64,000 nt of DNA from Gammaproteobacteria bacterium. GTDB taxonomy: Bacteria > Pseudomonadota > Gammaproteobacteria > Nevskiales > Nevskiaceae. Position 1 is the first letter of the stretch; each line of letters begins with the position of its first letter. The position numbers and the translations under genes are program-made. The notes below the pieces were generated by a model that saw nothing but the letters and a program-made list of their open reading frames with translations, made no database searches and was not told where the DNA came from. This document shows, piece after piece, positions 56,944-63,983 of the stretch. The DNA is taken from contig JAPLSA010000010.1 in assembly GCA_026398815.1 (NCBI GenBank), forward strand, positions 50,205 through 114,204. The letters are read 5' to 3'.

Positions 56944-57654
56944 ATGACCGCCGTCGGACAGGACGCGCCGCGCGTGCGGCTGGCGCGCTGGGGTGGCGAG
57001 ATGCAGCTGGTGGCGGATGCCGACGTCGAGGCCGGCGCGCTGCTGGCGGCGGAGTTTCCGATCGCCTTCGTCAGCATCGAAGCGGACGAGGAAGACGAGG
57101 CGCCGATGCTGCTGCTGGCGTCGATCCTGGCCAGCGACGACATCCACGCCCGGGTGGTGGCCGAAGACTTCAAGCTGACCACCTGGACGCTCGGCAGCCG
57201 CGACCTGCAAACGCTCGACGCGCTGGCGCGCCAGCACAAGCGCAACCCGAAGAAGCTGGCCCAGCTCTATCACCGGGTGGCGGCCAACAACATCCGCTAT
57301 GCGCAGGGCGGCGTGATCGGCTACGGCATCTGGCCGATCGTCAGCCGCTCCAATCACTCCTGCGACCCCAATGCCCGGCTCGGCGCCACGCCGCGCCAGC
57401 CGCTGGCGGAACTGCTGCTGGCCACCCGGCCGATCCGTCGCGGCGAAGCGATCTGCTGGAACTACCTCGGCGACGAATCGTTCCTGGCGCTCGACTGGCT
57501 CGCCCGCAACCGGCAGCTGCTCAAGGATTTCCAGTTCCTGTGCCGCTGCCCGCGCTGCGAGACCGAGCGGCCGGCCGGCATCGCCAGCCTGCCGAAAGCG
57601 GAACTAGCAGCGCTGTTCGCTGGCCGCGAAGCCGGCGCCGGACCGCTGCGCTGA
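56944..57654 (+). CDS. SET-domain protein, SMYD-like, possible lysine methyltransferase
   Basis: 236 residues from ATG 56944; the longer in-frame start at 56749 adds a non-conserved piece. The C-terminal half is SET-like: YGIWPIVSRSNHSCDPNARLG contains the NHSC core that binds SAM; LLATRPIRRGEAICWNYLGDE ends the SET fold; FLCRCPRCETER is a post-SET cysteine cluster (Cys200, 202, 205) as in SMYD proteins. The N-terminal part (LLAAEFPIAFVSIEADEEDEA) matches the SET start. Predicted protein-lysine methyltransferase; eukaryote-like, presumably acquired. Target unknown. Confidence 0.82.
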   Translation: MTAVGQDAPRVRLARWGGEMQLVADADVEAGALLAAEFPIAFVSIEADEEDEAPMLLLASILASDDIHARVVAEDFKLTTWTLGSRDLQTLDALARQHKRNPKKLAQLYHRVAANNIRYAQGGVIGYGIWPIVSRSNHSCDPNARLGATPRQPLAELLLATRPIRRGEAICWNYLGDESFLALDWLARNRQLLKDFQFLCRCPRCETERPAGIASLPKAELAALFAGREAGAGPLR

Positions 57655-57711
57655 AGGCCTGTCGGCTCTGGCAAGGCGGCCGACGATCAGCCGCACCCGC
57701 CGCTGCCGGCG

Positions 57712-58932
57712 CTACAGCAGCGCGTCGAGCGCGGTGGTCAGCCGGGCAACGTCATCGCGGCTGTTGTAGTGCACCAGCGACAGCCGCAGCACGCCCCGGG
57801 CCGGTGACAGGCCCATCGCCTGCAGCAGCCGCACCGCATAGAAATTGCCGGCGCCGGCCAGGATGCCGCGCGCCGCCAGCTGCGGAATCAGCAGCGCCGG
57901 TTCCACGCCGGTATCCAGTGCGAAGATCGGCGCCCGCAGGTCCGCCTGCCGGGGGCCGAGCAGGCGCACGTCCGGGCGCGTGTCCAGCCAGTCGAGAAAC
58001 GGCTGCATCAGCTCCTGATCGGCCTGATGCAGCAGCGCCCGGACCCGCGCCGGCCGGCCGGCATCGGCCTGGCCGCCGTGGTGGCGGTCGAGCGCATCGA
58101 AGTACTCGGCAATGCCGCGCGCTGCCGCCACCTGCGCATGGTCGGCACCGGCCGGCACCAGCCGCTTGCGGGGCTGATCGGCATTGAAGCCGTGGCCCTG
58201 GTTGGCCAGCTGCGCCGCCAGCGCCGGGCACACCACCATCAGCCCCTGATGCGGGCCGAAGGTCTTGTACAGCGAGAACAGGTAGATGTCGGCACCAAGC
58301 GCGGTGACATCCGGCAGGCCGTGCGGCGCATACGACACGCCGTCGACCACGCTGATCACCCCGGCCGCACGCAGCTGCGCGCAGATCGACGCCACCGGAT
58401 TCAGGTGCGCCAGCAGGTTCGAGCAGTGCGGGAAGGCAACCAGCCGCGTGCGCGCGTTCAGCAGCGCGGTCAGCGCATCCGGATCGAGCAGGCCGCTGGC
58501 CGGGTCCACCTGCCACTCGCGCACGGTGACGCCGAACTCCGCCAGCCGCCGCCACGCGCCGCTGTTCGCCTCATGGTCCTGGTTGGTGACGATGATCTCG
58601 TCACCAGCCCGCAGCAGCGGCCGCACCGCCTGCGCCAGCACGTAGGCGTTCTGCGAGGTCGACGGGCCGAAGTGAAGATACTCCGCCGTCACCCCGAGGT
58701 ACGGCGCCAGTGCTTCGTAGGCGGCATCCATCCACTCGCCAGCCTCCTGCGCCGCCGGGTAGCGGTAATACGGCTGCACCTTGAGCCGCCGGTAGTACTC
58801 GCCCAGCCGGTCGATCACCGTGCCGGCGGTGTACGAACCGCCGGCGTTCTCGCAGAACACCGTATCGCGCAGCGAGGGCTCGGAGAATGCGGGGAACTGG
58901 CTGCGGACGAAGGCGAGGTCGAGGGTGGGCAT
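57712..58932 (-). CDS. Class V aminotransferase, cysteine desulfurase-like
   Basis: 406-residue PLP enzyme. Segments FCENAGGSYTAGTVIDRL, FGPSTSQNAYVLA, NQDHEANSGAWRRLAEFGVTV, VVDGVSYAPHG, and the PLP lysine in LFSLYKTFGPHQG. The C-terminal GILAGAGNFYAVRLLQAMG replaces the cysteine loop of true desulfurases, so no persulfide cysteine is seen. Belongs to the cysteine-desulfurase-like (SufS-related) class V group; substrate unknown, distinct from the IscS homologue at the window start. Confidence 0.87.
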   Translation of the reverse strand: MPTLDLAFVRSQFPAFSEPSLRDTVFCENAGGSYTAGTVIDRLGEYYRRLKVQPYYRYPAAQEAGEWMDAAYEALAPYLGVTAEYLHFGPSTSQNAYVLAQAVRPLLRAGDEIIVTNQDHEANSGAWRRLAEFGVTVREWQVDPASGLLDPDALTALLNARTRLVAFPHCSNLLAHLNPVASICAQLRAAGVISVVDGVSYAPHGLPDVTALGADIYLFSLYKTFGPHQGLMVVCPALAAQLANQGHGFNADQPRKRLVPAGADHAQVAAARGIAEYFDALDRHHGGQADAGRPARVRALLHQADQELMQPFLDWLDTRPDVRLLGPRQADLRAPIFALDTGVEPALLIPQLAARGILAGAGNFYAVRLLQAMGLSPARGVLRLSLVHYNSRDDVARLTTALDALL

Positions 58933-59852
58933 GGGGTAGAGGGCCGATGGAGATGCGCGATGTCTAGAGTTGCTGATCGCGCTTAATGCTGATCGAAAAC
59001 CCGGTCGGCTGCTGCGGTTTGAGTGTGCCGCTCAAATTGAGCTTGGCCCGTTCTCGCTCTTCTTGAAGCGTCTGCGTAGCGTTTCGCGCTATCGCGCGAC
59101 TCACTTTATTTGGTGCAAAGAAAGTGAGCAAAGAAACAGGTCCTCGGCATGCCGTCGGATCGCGAGCAGCAAAAGCGCGATCCGATGCCCTGCGCTTCTC
59201 GCGTCCGCCGGTGCCCGCGATGACGGGCCATCCCTGGCCCGGCATCGCTTGATCGGCATCCATGCCGATCAGCACCGGCAGCCGCTGCGATGCTCGGCGT
59301 CATGCAGAGGGCCGGCATCAAAAGCCGAGACAACTGCCAAGCCGCAGCCGAATCAAAAGTCGGAAGGTGCCTGCGTTTCGTTTTTTGATTCAGCAGTTGC
59401 AGTTGCCGTCGCTTTTGTCGTTGGCCCCCTTGAGCGCGCCGAGCATCGCAGGACCTGACGGATAAGGCCCCGCAGGGGGCGAGGCAGGAGCCGAAGCCTT
59501 TTCGCCGCGCCATGGATGGCGCGTCGAAAAGCCCCGGCAGGTCCGAGAAGAACAGGGTGAGGGGTCGCACGCTTGGCGAGCACTGCTCGCCGCGAACCCG
59601 AACGCCCGACTGCGGCAGCATGCAGGCTGACGTATGAAGTGATCTACCGGGACAGGGTGGGAAAAAGCGGGATAAGACGGGACAAACAAAAGGAAAAAAG
59701 CGCTGAAAGGATCGAAAGCCAAGCGACAGATGGTTTGATCCGAATTTAGCCCCGCGAAACTGCCAGGAATCCGAGAAATTAGATCAGCGGCCGGCGAGAT
59801 ATCCGGCGACGATGTTGCTGATCGTGCTGCGATCGGTCGTCGAGAGCCCTAG
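58933..59852. repeat. Gene-free region with clustered intergenic hairpin repeats
   Basis: No real gene in 920 bases. Contains many short inverted repeats: CGGATCGCG/CGCGATCCG (59156-59184), GGGCCA/TGGCCC (59225-59240), TGATCGGCAT/ATGCCGATCA (59250-59271) and a long hairpin at 59498-59531 (CTTTTCG and CGCGCCAT, against ATGGCGCG and CGAAAAG). An AT-richer segment GGTGCAAAGAAAGTGAGCAA lies at 59112-59131. This composite looks like the intergenic repeat modules common in Xanthomonadaceae. It marks the boundary to the accessory region. Confidence 0.6.
59498..59531. repeat. Long hairpin within intergenic repeat cluster
   Basis: Stem of about 16 pairs interrupted by one C/T mismatch: CTTTTCG + CGCGCCAT on the left pair with ATGGCGCG + CGAAAAG on the right, two-base loop GG. 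Likely part of a dispersed repeat family. Confidence 0.6.
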
Positions 59853-60135
59853 AAAAGGCCGCGCTGGCAGACGGTGTTCATCGACGAGGTGGACTACATC
59901 ACCCGGCAGACGCGGCTGATCGAGACCCTGCGCGATCTGCACGACCTGGCCACCGTGCCGGTGGTGCTGATCGGCGAAACCGGCGTGCTGGAGCGGCTGG
60001 CTCACCTGAAGCGCTTCACCAGCCGCATCGCCGAGCACGTCACCTTTGAGCCGCTGGACGAGGAGGACGCGCAGCTGATCGCCCGCGAACTCTGCGATAT
60101 CACCATTCAGCCTGATCTGGTTGCGCAGACCCTGC
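59853..60135 (+). pseudogene. MuB-type AAA ATPase fragment (phage transposition protein remnant)
   Basis: An open frame reads WQTVFIDEVDYIT, LIETLRDLHDLATVPVVLIGE, LERLAHLKRFTSRIAEHVTFEPL and ELCDITIQPDLVAQ, matching the Walker B to sensor region of phage Mu gpB-like ATPases. Walker A and the N-terminus are missing (a stop lies at 59850), and homology stops near 60135, where the sequence becomes the antisense of another gene. It is therefore a truncated internal fragment. MuB normally loads the MuA transposase onto target DNA. Confidence 0.7.
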
Positions 60136-60338
60136 CGGCCGGTCAGTTCCTTCAGCTTCAGGAAGTAGGCCCCAGCGCGCAGCACTGAAGTTTCGGCGCG
60201 GTTCATTTCGTCGATGCCCAGCGCCAACAACTGTTCGGCGCTCTGGTTCAGGTCCACCTTCGCGATGTCAGCGAGCTGGCTGAATTGACCTTCGGTCACT
60301 GCCGGCGATGCAGCGGTAGCGATTACAAGATCGTTCAC
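60136..60338 (-). pseudogene. Phage early-operon gene, 3' end lost at a rearrangement
   Basis: GTG start at 60338 overlaps the upstream stop. The protein begins NDLVIATAASPAVTEGQFSQLADI and continues to EMNRAETSVLRAGAYFLKLKELTG, resembling the N-terminal part of DUF3102-like phage proteins. Then it runs into the antisense of the MuB fragment; the frame stays open to 59784 and ends TISNIVAGYLAGR. The junction at about 60130-60150 suggests the original 3' part was replaced. Exact family uncertain. Confidence 0.5.
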
Positions 60339-60583
60339 TTCGGGATTCCTGCAGTCGGAAGAAATTTCAGGTTTTTTACAAAGGCAGCGAGCTGACGTTT
60401 GGTGAGTCGAGCGTTCGGCGAAGGGCACCAGGCGTGAACGCTGATGCGGACAACGACGCCAGTGCCGGGGAGGCACTTGATCGGTACTTCGGCGCCATAG
60501 ACGAAGGCCTTTCCGTGCGGTCCCGCGTGGCGGCGAAAGGTCAGCGCCTTCACTTCCGGCGGGAGGCGCTTCGAAGTGTTCAT
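60335..60583 (-). CDS. Small phage-type hypothetical protein
   Basis: 82 residues from ATG 60583 (overlapping the upstream TGA). Contains PPEVKALTFRRHAGPHGKAFVYG and a C-terminal basic LTKRQLAAFVKNLKF. Not recognised. It is the second gene of a three-gene overlapping operon on the minus strand behind a strong promoter, like the early operon of Mu-like phages. Confidence 0.6.
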   Translation of the reverse strand: MNTSKRLPPEVKALTFRRHAGPHGKAFVYGAEVPIKCLPGTGVVVRISVHAWCPSPNARLTKRQLAAFVKNLKFLPTAGIPK

Positions 60584-60789
60584 GCCCGCACCTTCGCTGC
60601 CGCGACGAGCCGGGCACGCAAAGCCATTGCCTTGGGGGCTGCGGCGTAACCCTTGAGCACCTGGTCGCAGTAAGGACGGCACACGCCGTTCTCCGCGCAC
60701 CAGCGGTGCAGGCTGGTGCGCTGCGCCACAAAGCCCGCACGCACGACGGCGTGCAGTTCGTGATGCGGTTCTTTGTCGGACAACTTCAT
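60580..60789 (-). CDS. Small DNA-binding-like early protein (Ner-type position)
   Basis: 69 residues, ATG at 60789. Basic, helical; SLHRWCAENGVCRPYCDQVLKGY looks like a helix-turn-helix start, and three cysteines are clustered. First gene of the minus-strand early operon, where Mu-like phages have ner. Identity as Ner is positional inference. Its start lies 39 bases from the -10 box of the predicted promoter. Confidence 0.6.
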   Translation of the reverse strand: MKLSDKEPHHELHAVVRAGFVAQRTSLHRWCAENGVCRPYCDQVLKGYAAAPKAMALRARLVAAAKVRA

Positions 60790-60827
60790 GTCGGGGTACT
60801 GTTCGTTCGTTCCGAAATTACGAATCG

Positions 60828-60856
60828 AAGATATGCCAACAATAGTTGCATGTCAA
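60828..60856 (-). promoter_or_regulatory. Early promoter of the prophage-remnant operon
   Basis: On the minus strand, a consensus -35 TTGACA (60851-60856) is followed after exactly 17 bases by TATCTT (60828-60833) as -10. It drives the operon starting at 60789. Two repressor-type operators overlap it, so it should be silent when the divergent repressor is made. Confidence 0.75.
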
Positions 60857-60869
60857 CAGGTGTTGCATG
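60837..60869. promoter_or_regulatory. Tandem operators for the divergent phage repressor
   Basis: Two 16-base direct copies, 17 bases apart: CAACAATAGTTGCATG (60837-60852) and CAACAGGTGTTGCATG (60854-60869). Each contains a dyad of CAAC...GTTG; the second is a perfect palindrome CAACAGGTGTTG. They cover the spacer and -35 box of the early promoter, and the second includes the repressor's own ATG (60867), implying autoregulation. Confidence 0.7.
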
Positions 60870-61658
60870 CCTGATCGCTCAGATATCGCCATCCGATTTG
60901 CCGAGGAGCGGAGTCGACTGGGCTATGCCCTTGCTGCCTTCGCGCGCGAACTCGGTGTCAGTCGGGAGGCGCTGCGCCTCAACGAGTTGGGGCAGCGCGG
61001 CATCGCAGCGGAGACCCTTGCCGAGGCTGCGAGGCTAGGCGTGGATGTTCAGTACGTGCTGACAGGGGTTCAGTCGGCGAACCGCGAAGCAGTCGAAAAG
61101 AAGCTGCTTCCCCAAGTGAGTCTGACGAACAGCGGCAGCGCAAACGTGATCCAAGTGGCGCAGGCTGGCTCGAAAATCACGATGGTGAATACGGCCAAGC
61201 ACGTCACGACCACGAAAGCGGAAGTCAAGCCAGGGATCGACCACATCAGTGAATCGGAAGCGGCACTACTGATGCGATTGGTTGACGATGTTGTCGGACT
61301 GGAATCGAAGCTGAAGCAGTCTCCGAAGAGTCATGCGGCCGTATGGAAATCGCTGAACGCCCACTGCGGCGTAACCCGGTACCGACTGATCGCGTCCAGT
61401 GATGCTGCCAAAGCAGAACGCTTCCTGCGCCAATGGATCGGCCGTTTGAATTCGTCGGCTTCAGCGCCCAAAAAAGATGGCGATGGATGGCGGAAGCGCC
61501 AATACGCCTACATCAAGATCAACTCAAAAGACGAGCCCGATTGGCTCAAGAACTACATCTGGACCAAGTTCGGCATTGAATCCCTAAGCGATCTCGCGGA
61601 CGAGCAGTTGCGGAAGACCTATGCCGCCGTTGCCAGCCGCAAGGCTGCCCGGCTGTGA
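60867..61658 (+). CDS. Phage repressor-like HTH protein with ORF6C/GemA-like C-terminus
   Basis: 263 residues from ATG 60867. Residues 1-65 are an XRE-type helix-turn-helix (RFAEERSRLGYALAAFARELGVSREALRLNELGQRGI, LGVDVQYVLTG). A helical linker follows. The C-terminal WKSLNAHCGVTRYRLIASSDAAKAERFL resembles ORF6C domains, and WRKRQYAYIKINSKDE through SLSDLADEQLRKTYAAV is reminiscent of GemA. Divergent from the early operon with operators in between, the layout of a c repressor in Mu-like phages. Lower GC than the chromosome. Confidence 0.8.
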   Translation: MPDRSDIAIRFAEERSRLGYALAAFARELGVSREALRLNELGQRGIAAETLAEAARLGVDVQYVLTGVQSANREAVEKKLLPQVSLTNSGSANVIQVAQAGSKITMVNTAKHVTTTKAEVKPGIDHISESEAALLMRLVDDVVGLESKLKQSPKSHAAVWKSLNAHCGVTRYRLIASSDAAKAERFLRQWIGRLNSSASAPKKDGDGWRKRQYAYIKINSKDEPDWLKNYIWTKFGIESLSDLADEQLRKTYAAVASRKAARL

Positions 61659-61670
61659 TGGCATTGCTTC

Positions 61671-61686
61671 CCGACAGCGCTGTCGG
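61671..61686. repeat. Perfect 16-bp palindrome
   Basis: CCGACAGCGCTGTCGG lies 12 bases past the repressor stop. It could act as a terminator stem or a protein-binding site. No T-run follows. Confidence 0.45.
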
Positions 61687-61746
61687 AAATCACATGGTCG
61701 CAACGACGAAGGTTAAGGGTGGTGCTGTGATGGGAAAGCGTTGAGC

Positions 61747-61989
61747 ATGGCAACGAACCCGATGCGGCTGGCTGCGCAGCAAAATCTCAAGAACATGCTG
61801 GACGCTGCTGACCGCCGGCCGTACTGGCGCGTGCGCTGCAACCATGCGTTCGACGACATCCCCGCGGCTTGTCTTACCCGAGATGGCCTCAGCGGCCGCT
61901 GGGACGACCAACCTCGAAGCTACCCGGTTATTCCTTGCCGGAAGCGGCTGTGCCGCTGCTATCTCGAATCAGCTGCGGAAGCAGCATAA
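61747..61989 (+). CDS. Small cysteine-containing hypothetical protein
   Basis: 80 residues from ATG 61747. N-terminal helix RLAAQQNLKNMLDAADRRPYW; later CNHAF, AACLTRDG and the cysteine cluster CRKRLCRCY. Six cysteines and a histidine could bind zinc. Not recognised. A prophage- or island-borne accessory gene by context; the 77 bases to the next gene hold nothing else. Confidence 0.5.
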   Translation: MATNPMRLAAQQNLKNMLDAADRRPYWRVRCNHAFDDIPAACLTRDGLSGRWDDQPRSYPVIPCRKRLCRCYLESAAEAA

Positions 61990-62066
61990 CGCGGGCTTGA
62001 GAAGCTGATCACTTTGTTGCGCTGAACGCTGCGCTTATTACGTTGGATTAAATCGGGAGCAGCAAT

Positions 62067-62811
62067 TTGGCCAAGTATTCGCGGGACCTTGGAACGAACT
62101 CGACTTTGGTGCTGGAGATCGAGAGCGCAGAAGATGCGTGGAGTTGGTTGGAAGCAGCCTTAAAGGACAAGCCGATTCCCGAAGCTTTGGATTTGTCCTT
62201 TAAGTCGTGGCCATCTATTAGCTTTAACGTTAAAGGCCGCGACTGGAAAAGCTCCGTTCCAACACGGATCATGATGCCGCTGATCGATTACCAGCGAGAT
62301 CTACTCAGAGCATATGCAACGGTTCGGTATGGTTCGCCCAACACACACAAACTCCGCGATGATGAGCGCGATCAACTTGAACTCGTGGTCGAAGTTGCGG
62401 ATGGGTCGAGCGAGTTCAAAGCCGAACTTGATAAGCAGTTTACGGCTCTTGCTCAACAGGCAATCGACAAAATGACTTCGCGTCACTTGCTCATATTGAT
62501 CCTCGGTATTGCAGTTGCTTACTCAGCAACCGAGATTGGCAAGCAATACTTCGAGACGCAGCAAAAACTGGCCGACGTTCAGAAAACTGTCCAGCTTTCT
62601 GAACAAGACACAAAGCGGCTAGAAATATTTGCCAAAGCTCTTGAACAGTCTCAGGTCGTAAGCGATACCAAGATCGATCGGCTGGAAACTGAGAACAAGA
62701 TTCTCAAGGCAATGAAGCCAGACGACGTCATCACGACCGGCGATGTCGTTTTAAACGGTGCGCAAGCTCAGGCTATAACGAGACCGGAAAAGGCCACTTC
62801 TGAAGCCCTAA
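62067..62811 (+). pseudogene. Membrane/coiled-coil protein gene interrupted by an insertion sequence
   Basis: TTG start at 62067 with GGGAG 12 bases upstream. About 248 residues survive: a soluble N-terminal domain (about 1-135; LVLEIESAEDAWSWLEAAL), one transmembrane helix (about 139-157; LLILILGIAVAYSATEIG), then a coiled coil (QKLADVQKTVQLSEQDTKRLEIFAKALEQ). After EKATSEALMKR the sequence enters the IS at 62812, and the frame continues into the IS only by chance. The rest of the gene must lie beyond the window. Low GC; no family recognised. Confidence 0.65.
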
Positions 62812-62830
62812 TGAAGCGTCCTCGTTTTTC
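62812..62830 (+). repeat. Left terminal inverted repeat of the IS
   Basis: TGAAGCGTCCTCGTTTTTC, exact reverse complement of 63982-64000. Further partial matching inwards extends the ends imperfectly. Confidence 0.9.
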
Positions 62831-62874
62831 GAAGACACCTGCCGGTAGAGTTTCTTTGAACGAAGGAGCTCTGC

Positions 62875-63141
62875 GTGAAGAAGTCGAAGTTTTCCGAAGA
62901 ACAGATCGTCCGGATCCTGAAAGAGGTCGAGGCGGGGGCGAAGGTCGCCGAGACCTGCCGGAAGCACGGGATCAGCGAACCGACGTACTACGCCTGGAAG
63001 TCGAAGTACGCCGGCATGGATGTGTCGCAGCTTCGTCGGCTGAAGGAACTGGAAGGCGAGAACGCCAAGCTGAAGAAGATGTACGCGGAACTGGCGCTGG
63101 TGCATCACGCGCTGCAGGACGTGATGTCAAAAAAACTCTGA
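62875..63141 (+). CDS. IS3-family transposase OrfA
   Basis: 88 residues. Helix-turn-helix transposase_8 domain: FSEEQIVRILKEVEAGAKVAE, CRKHGISEPTYYAWKSKYAGM, then a leucine-zipper-like coiled coil (LRRLKELEGENAKLKKMYAEL). GAAGGAG lies just before the ATG. It ends in KKL-stop after the A7 run (63129-63135), where ribosomes can slip back one base to make the OrfAB fusion. Confidence 0.92.
   Translation: MKKSKFSEEQIVRILKEVEAGAKVAETCRKHGISEPTYYAWKSKYAGMDVSQLRRLKELEGENAKLKKMYAELALVHHALQDVMSKKL
63129..63135 (+). other. Programmed -1 frameshift site in the IS
   Basis: A AAA AAA heptamer in the orfA frame (TCA AAA AAA CTC TGA), six bases before the orfA stop. A -1 slip continues as K-K-T-L-S-Q in the orfB frame, the usual way IS3-family elements make transposase OrfAB. 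Confidence 0.8.
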
Positions 63142-63983
63142 GCCAGGCACAGCGACTGTCCCTGTGTCTGGCGATGCAGACGGACCACGGGGTGAGCCTT
63201 CGGCGCTCGCTGACGGCATTGCGGCTGTCGCGGGCAGCGCCGTATGCAAAGCCCCGGCGACGCGACGACACGCCGCTGATCGAAGCGATGACGGCGTATC
63301 TGGCCGACAACCCCGGGCAGGGCTTCGGGCTGCTGTACGAAGCGTTCCGGGCCAAGGGTCACCCGTGGGGCAAGACCCGGCTCTGGCGGGTGTACTGCGC
63401 GTTGAAGATGAACCTGCCGCGGCGTGGCAAGCGGCGGTTGCCCGACCGCATCCAGACGCCACTGGCGATCCCGCTGGCGGCCAATCACACGTGGTCGGCG
63501 GATTTCATGTCCGATGCCCTGTGGTCCGGCCGGCGGTTCCGGACCTTCAACGTCAACGACGACTTCAACCGCGAATCGCTGCGGATCGAGATCGACACCA
63601 GCCTGCCGTCAGCCCGTGTCATCCGCGCGCTCGACGAGTTGATCGAAACACGCGGCACGCCGCAGCGCCTGCGGCTCGACAACGGGCCGGAATTCATCAG
63701 CCAGGCCCTGCAGGACTGGGCAGCCCGGCATGCCGTTGCGCTCGTCCACATCCAGCCGGGCAAGCCGACCCAGAACGCCTACATCGAGCGGTTCAACCGG
63801 ACCTTCCGGACCGAAGTCCTCGACCGCTATGTCTTCGAGAATCTCAACGAGGTCCGCCGCATGGCCGAAGACTGGCGGTATCGCTACAACCACCACCGAC
63901 CACATCGCGCACTCGGGGGGTTGCCGCCTGTTCCGTACGCCTTGGCAATATCATCCACAACCTCTATCCCAGGCTGTCTCTGA
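63129..63983 (+). CDS. IS3-family transposase OrfB (DDE integrase, made as OrfAB fusion)
   Basis: About 284 residues in the -1 frame relative to orfA. HTH_21-like start, then an rve integrase core with the DDE triad: Asp in WSADFMSDAL, Asp in RLDNGPEF, Glu in NAYIERFNRTFRTE; followed by RYRYNHHRPHRALGG. A stand-alone start, if used, would be the ATG at 63174, but expression by frameshift is more likely. The stop TGA (63981-63983) overlaps the right inverted repeat. Confidence 0.92.
   Translation, partial: KKTLSQAQRLSLCLAMQTDHGVSLRRSLTALRLSRAAPYAKPRRRDDTPLIEAMTAYLADNPGQGFGLLYEAFRAKGHPWGKTRLWRVYCALKMNLPRRGKRRLPDRIQTPLAIPLAANHTWSADFMSDALWSGRRFRTFNVNDDFNRESLRIEIDTSLPSARVIRALDELIETRGTPQRLRLDNGPEFISQALQDWAARHAVALVHIQPGKPTQNAYIERFNRTFRTEVLDRYVFENLNEVRRMAEDWRYRYNHHRPHRALGGLPPVPYALAISSTTSIPGCL

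Noticed and set aside
58933..59852. Short open frames in the repeat-rich region as real genes
   Set aside because: They consist of repeat-derived sequence and appear on both strands without any ribosome site or domain; the apparent products look like typical spurious translations of dispersed repeats.
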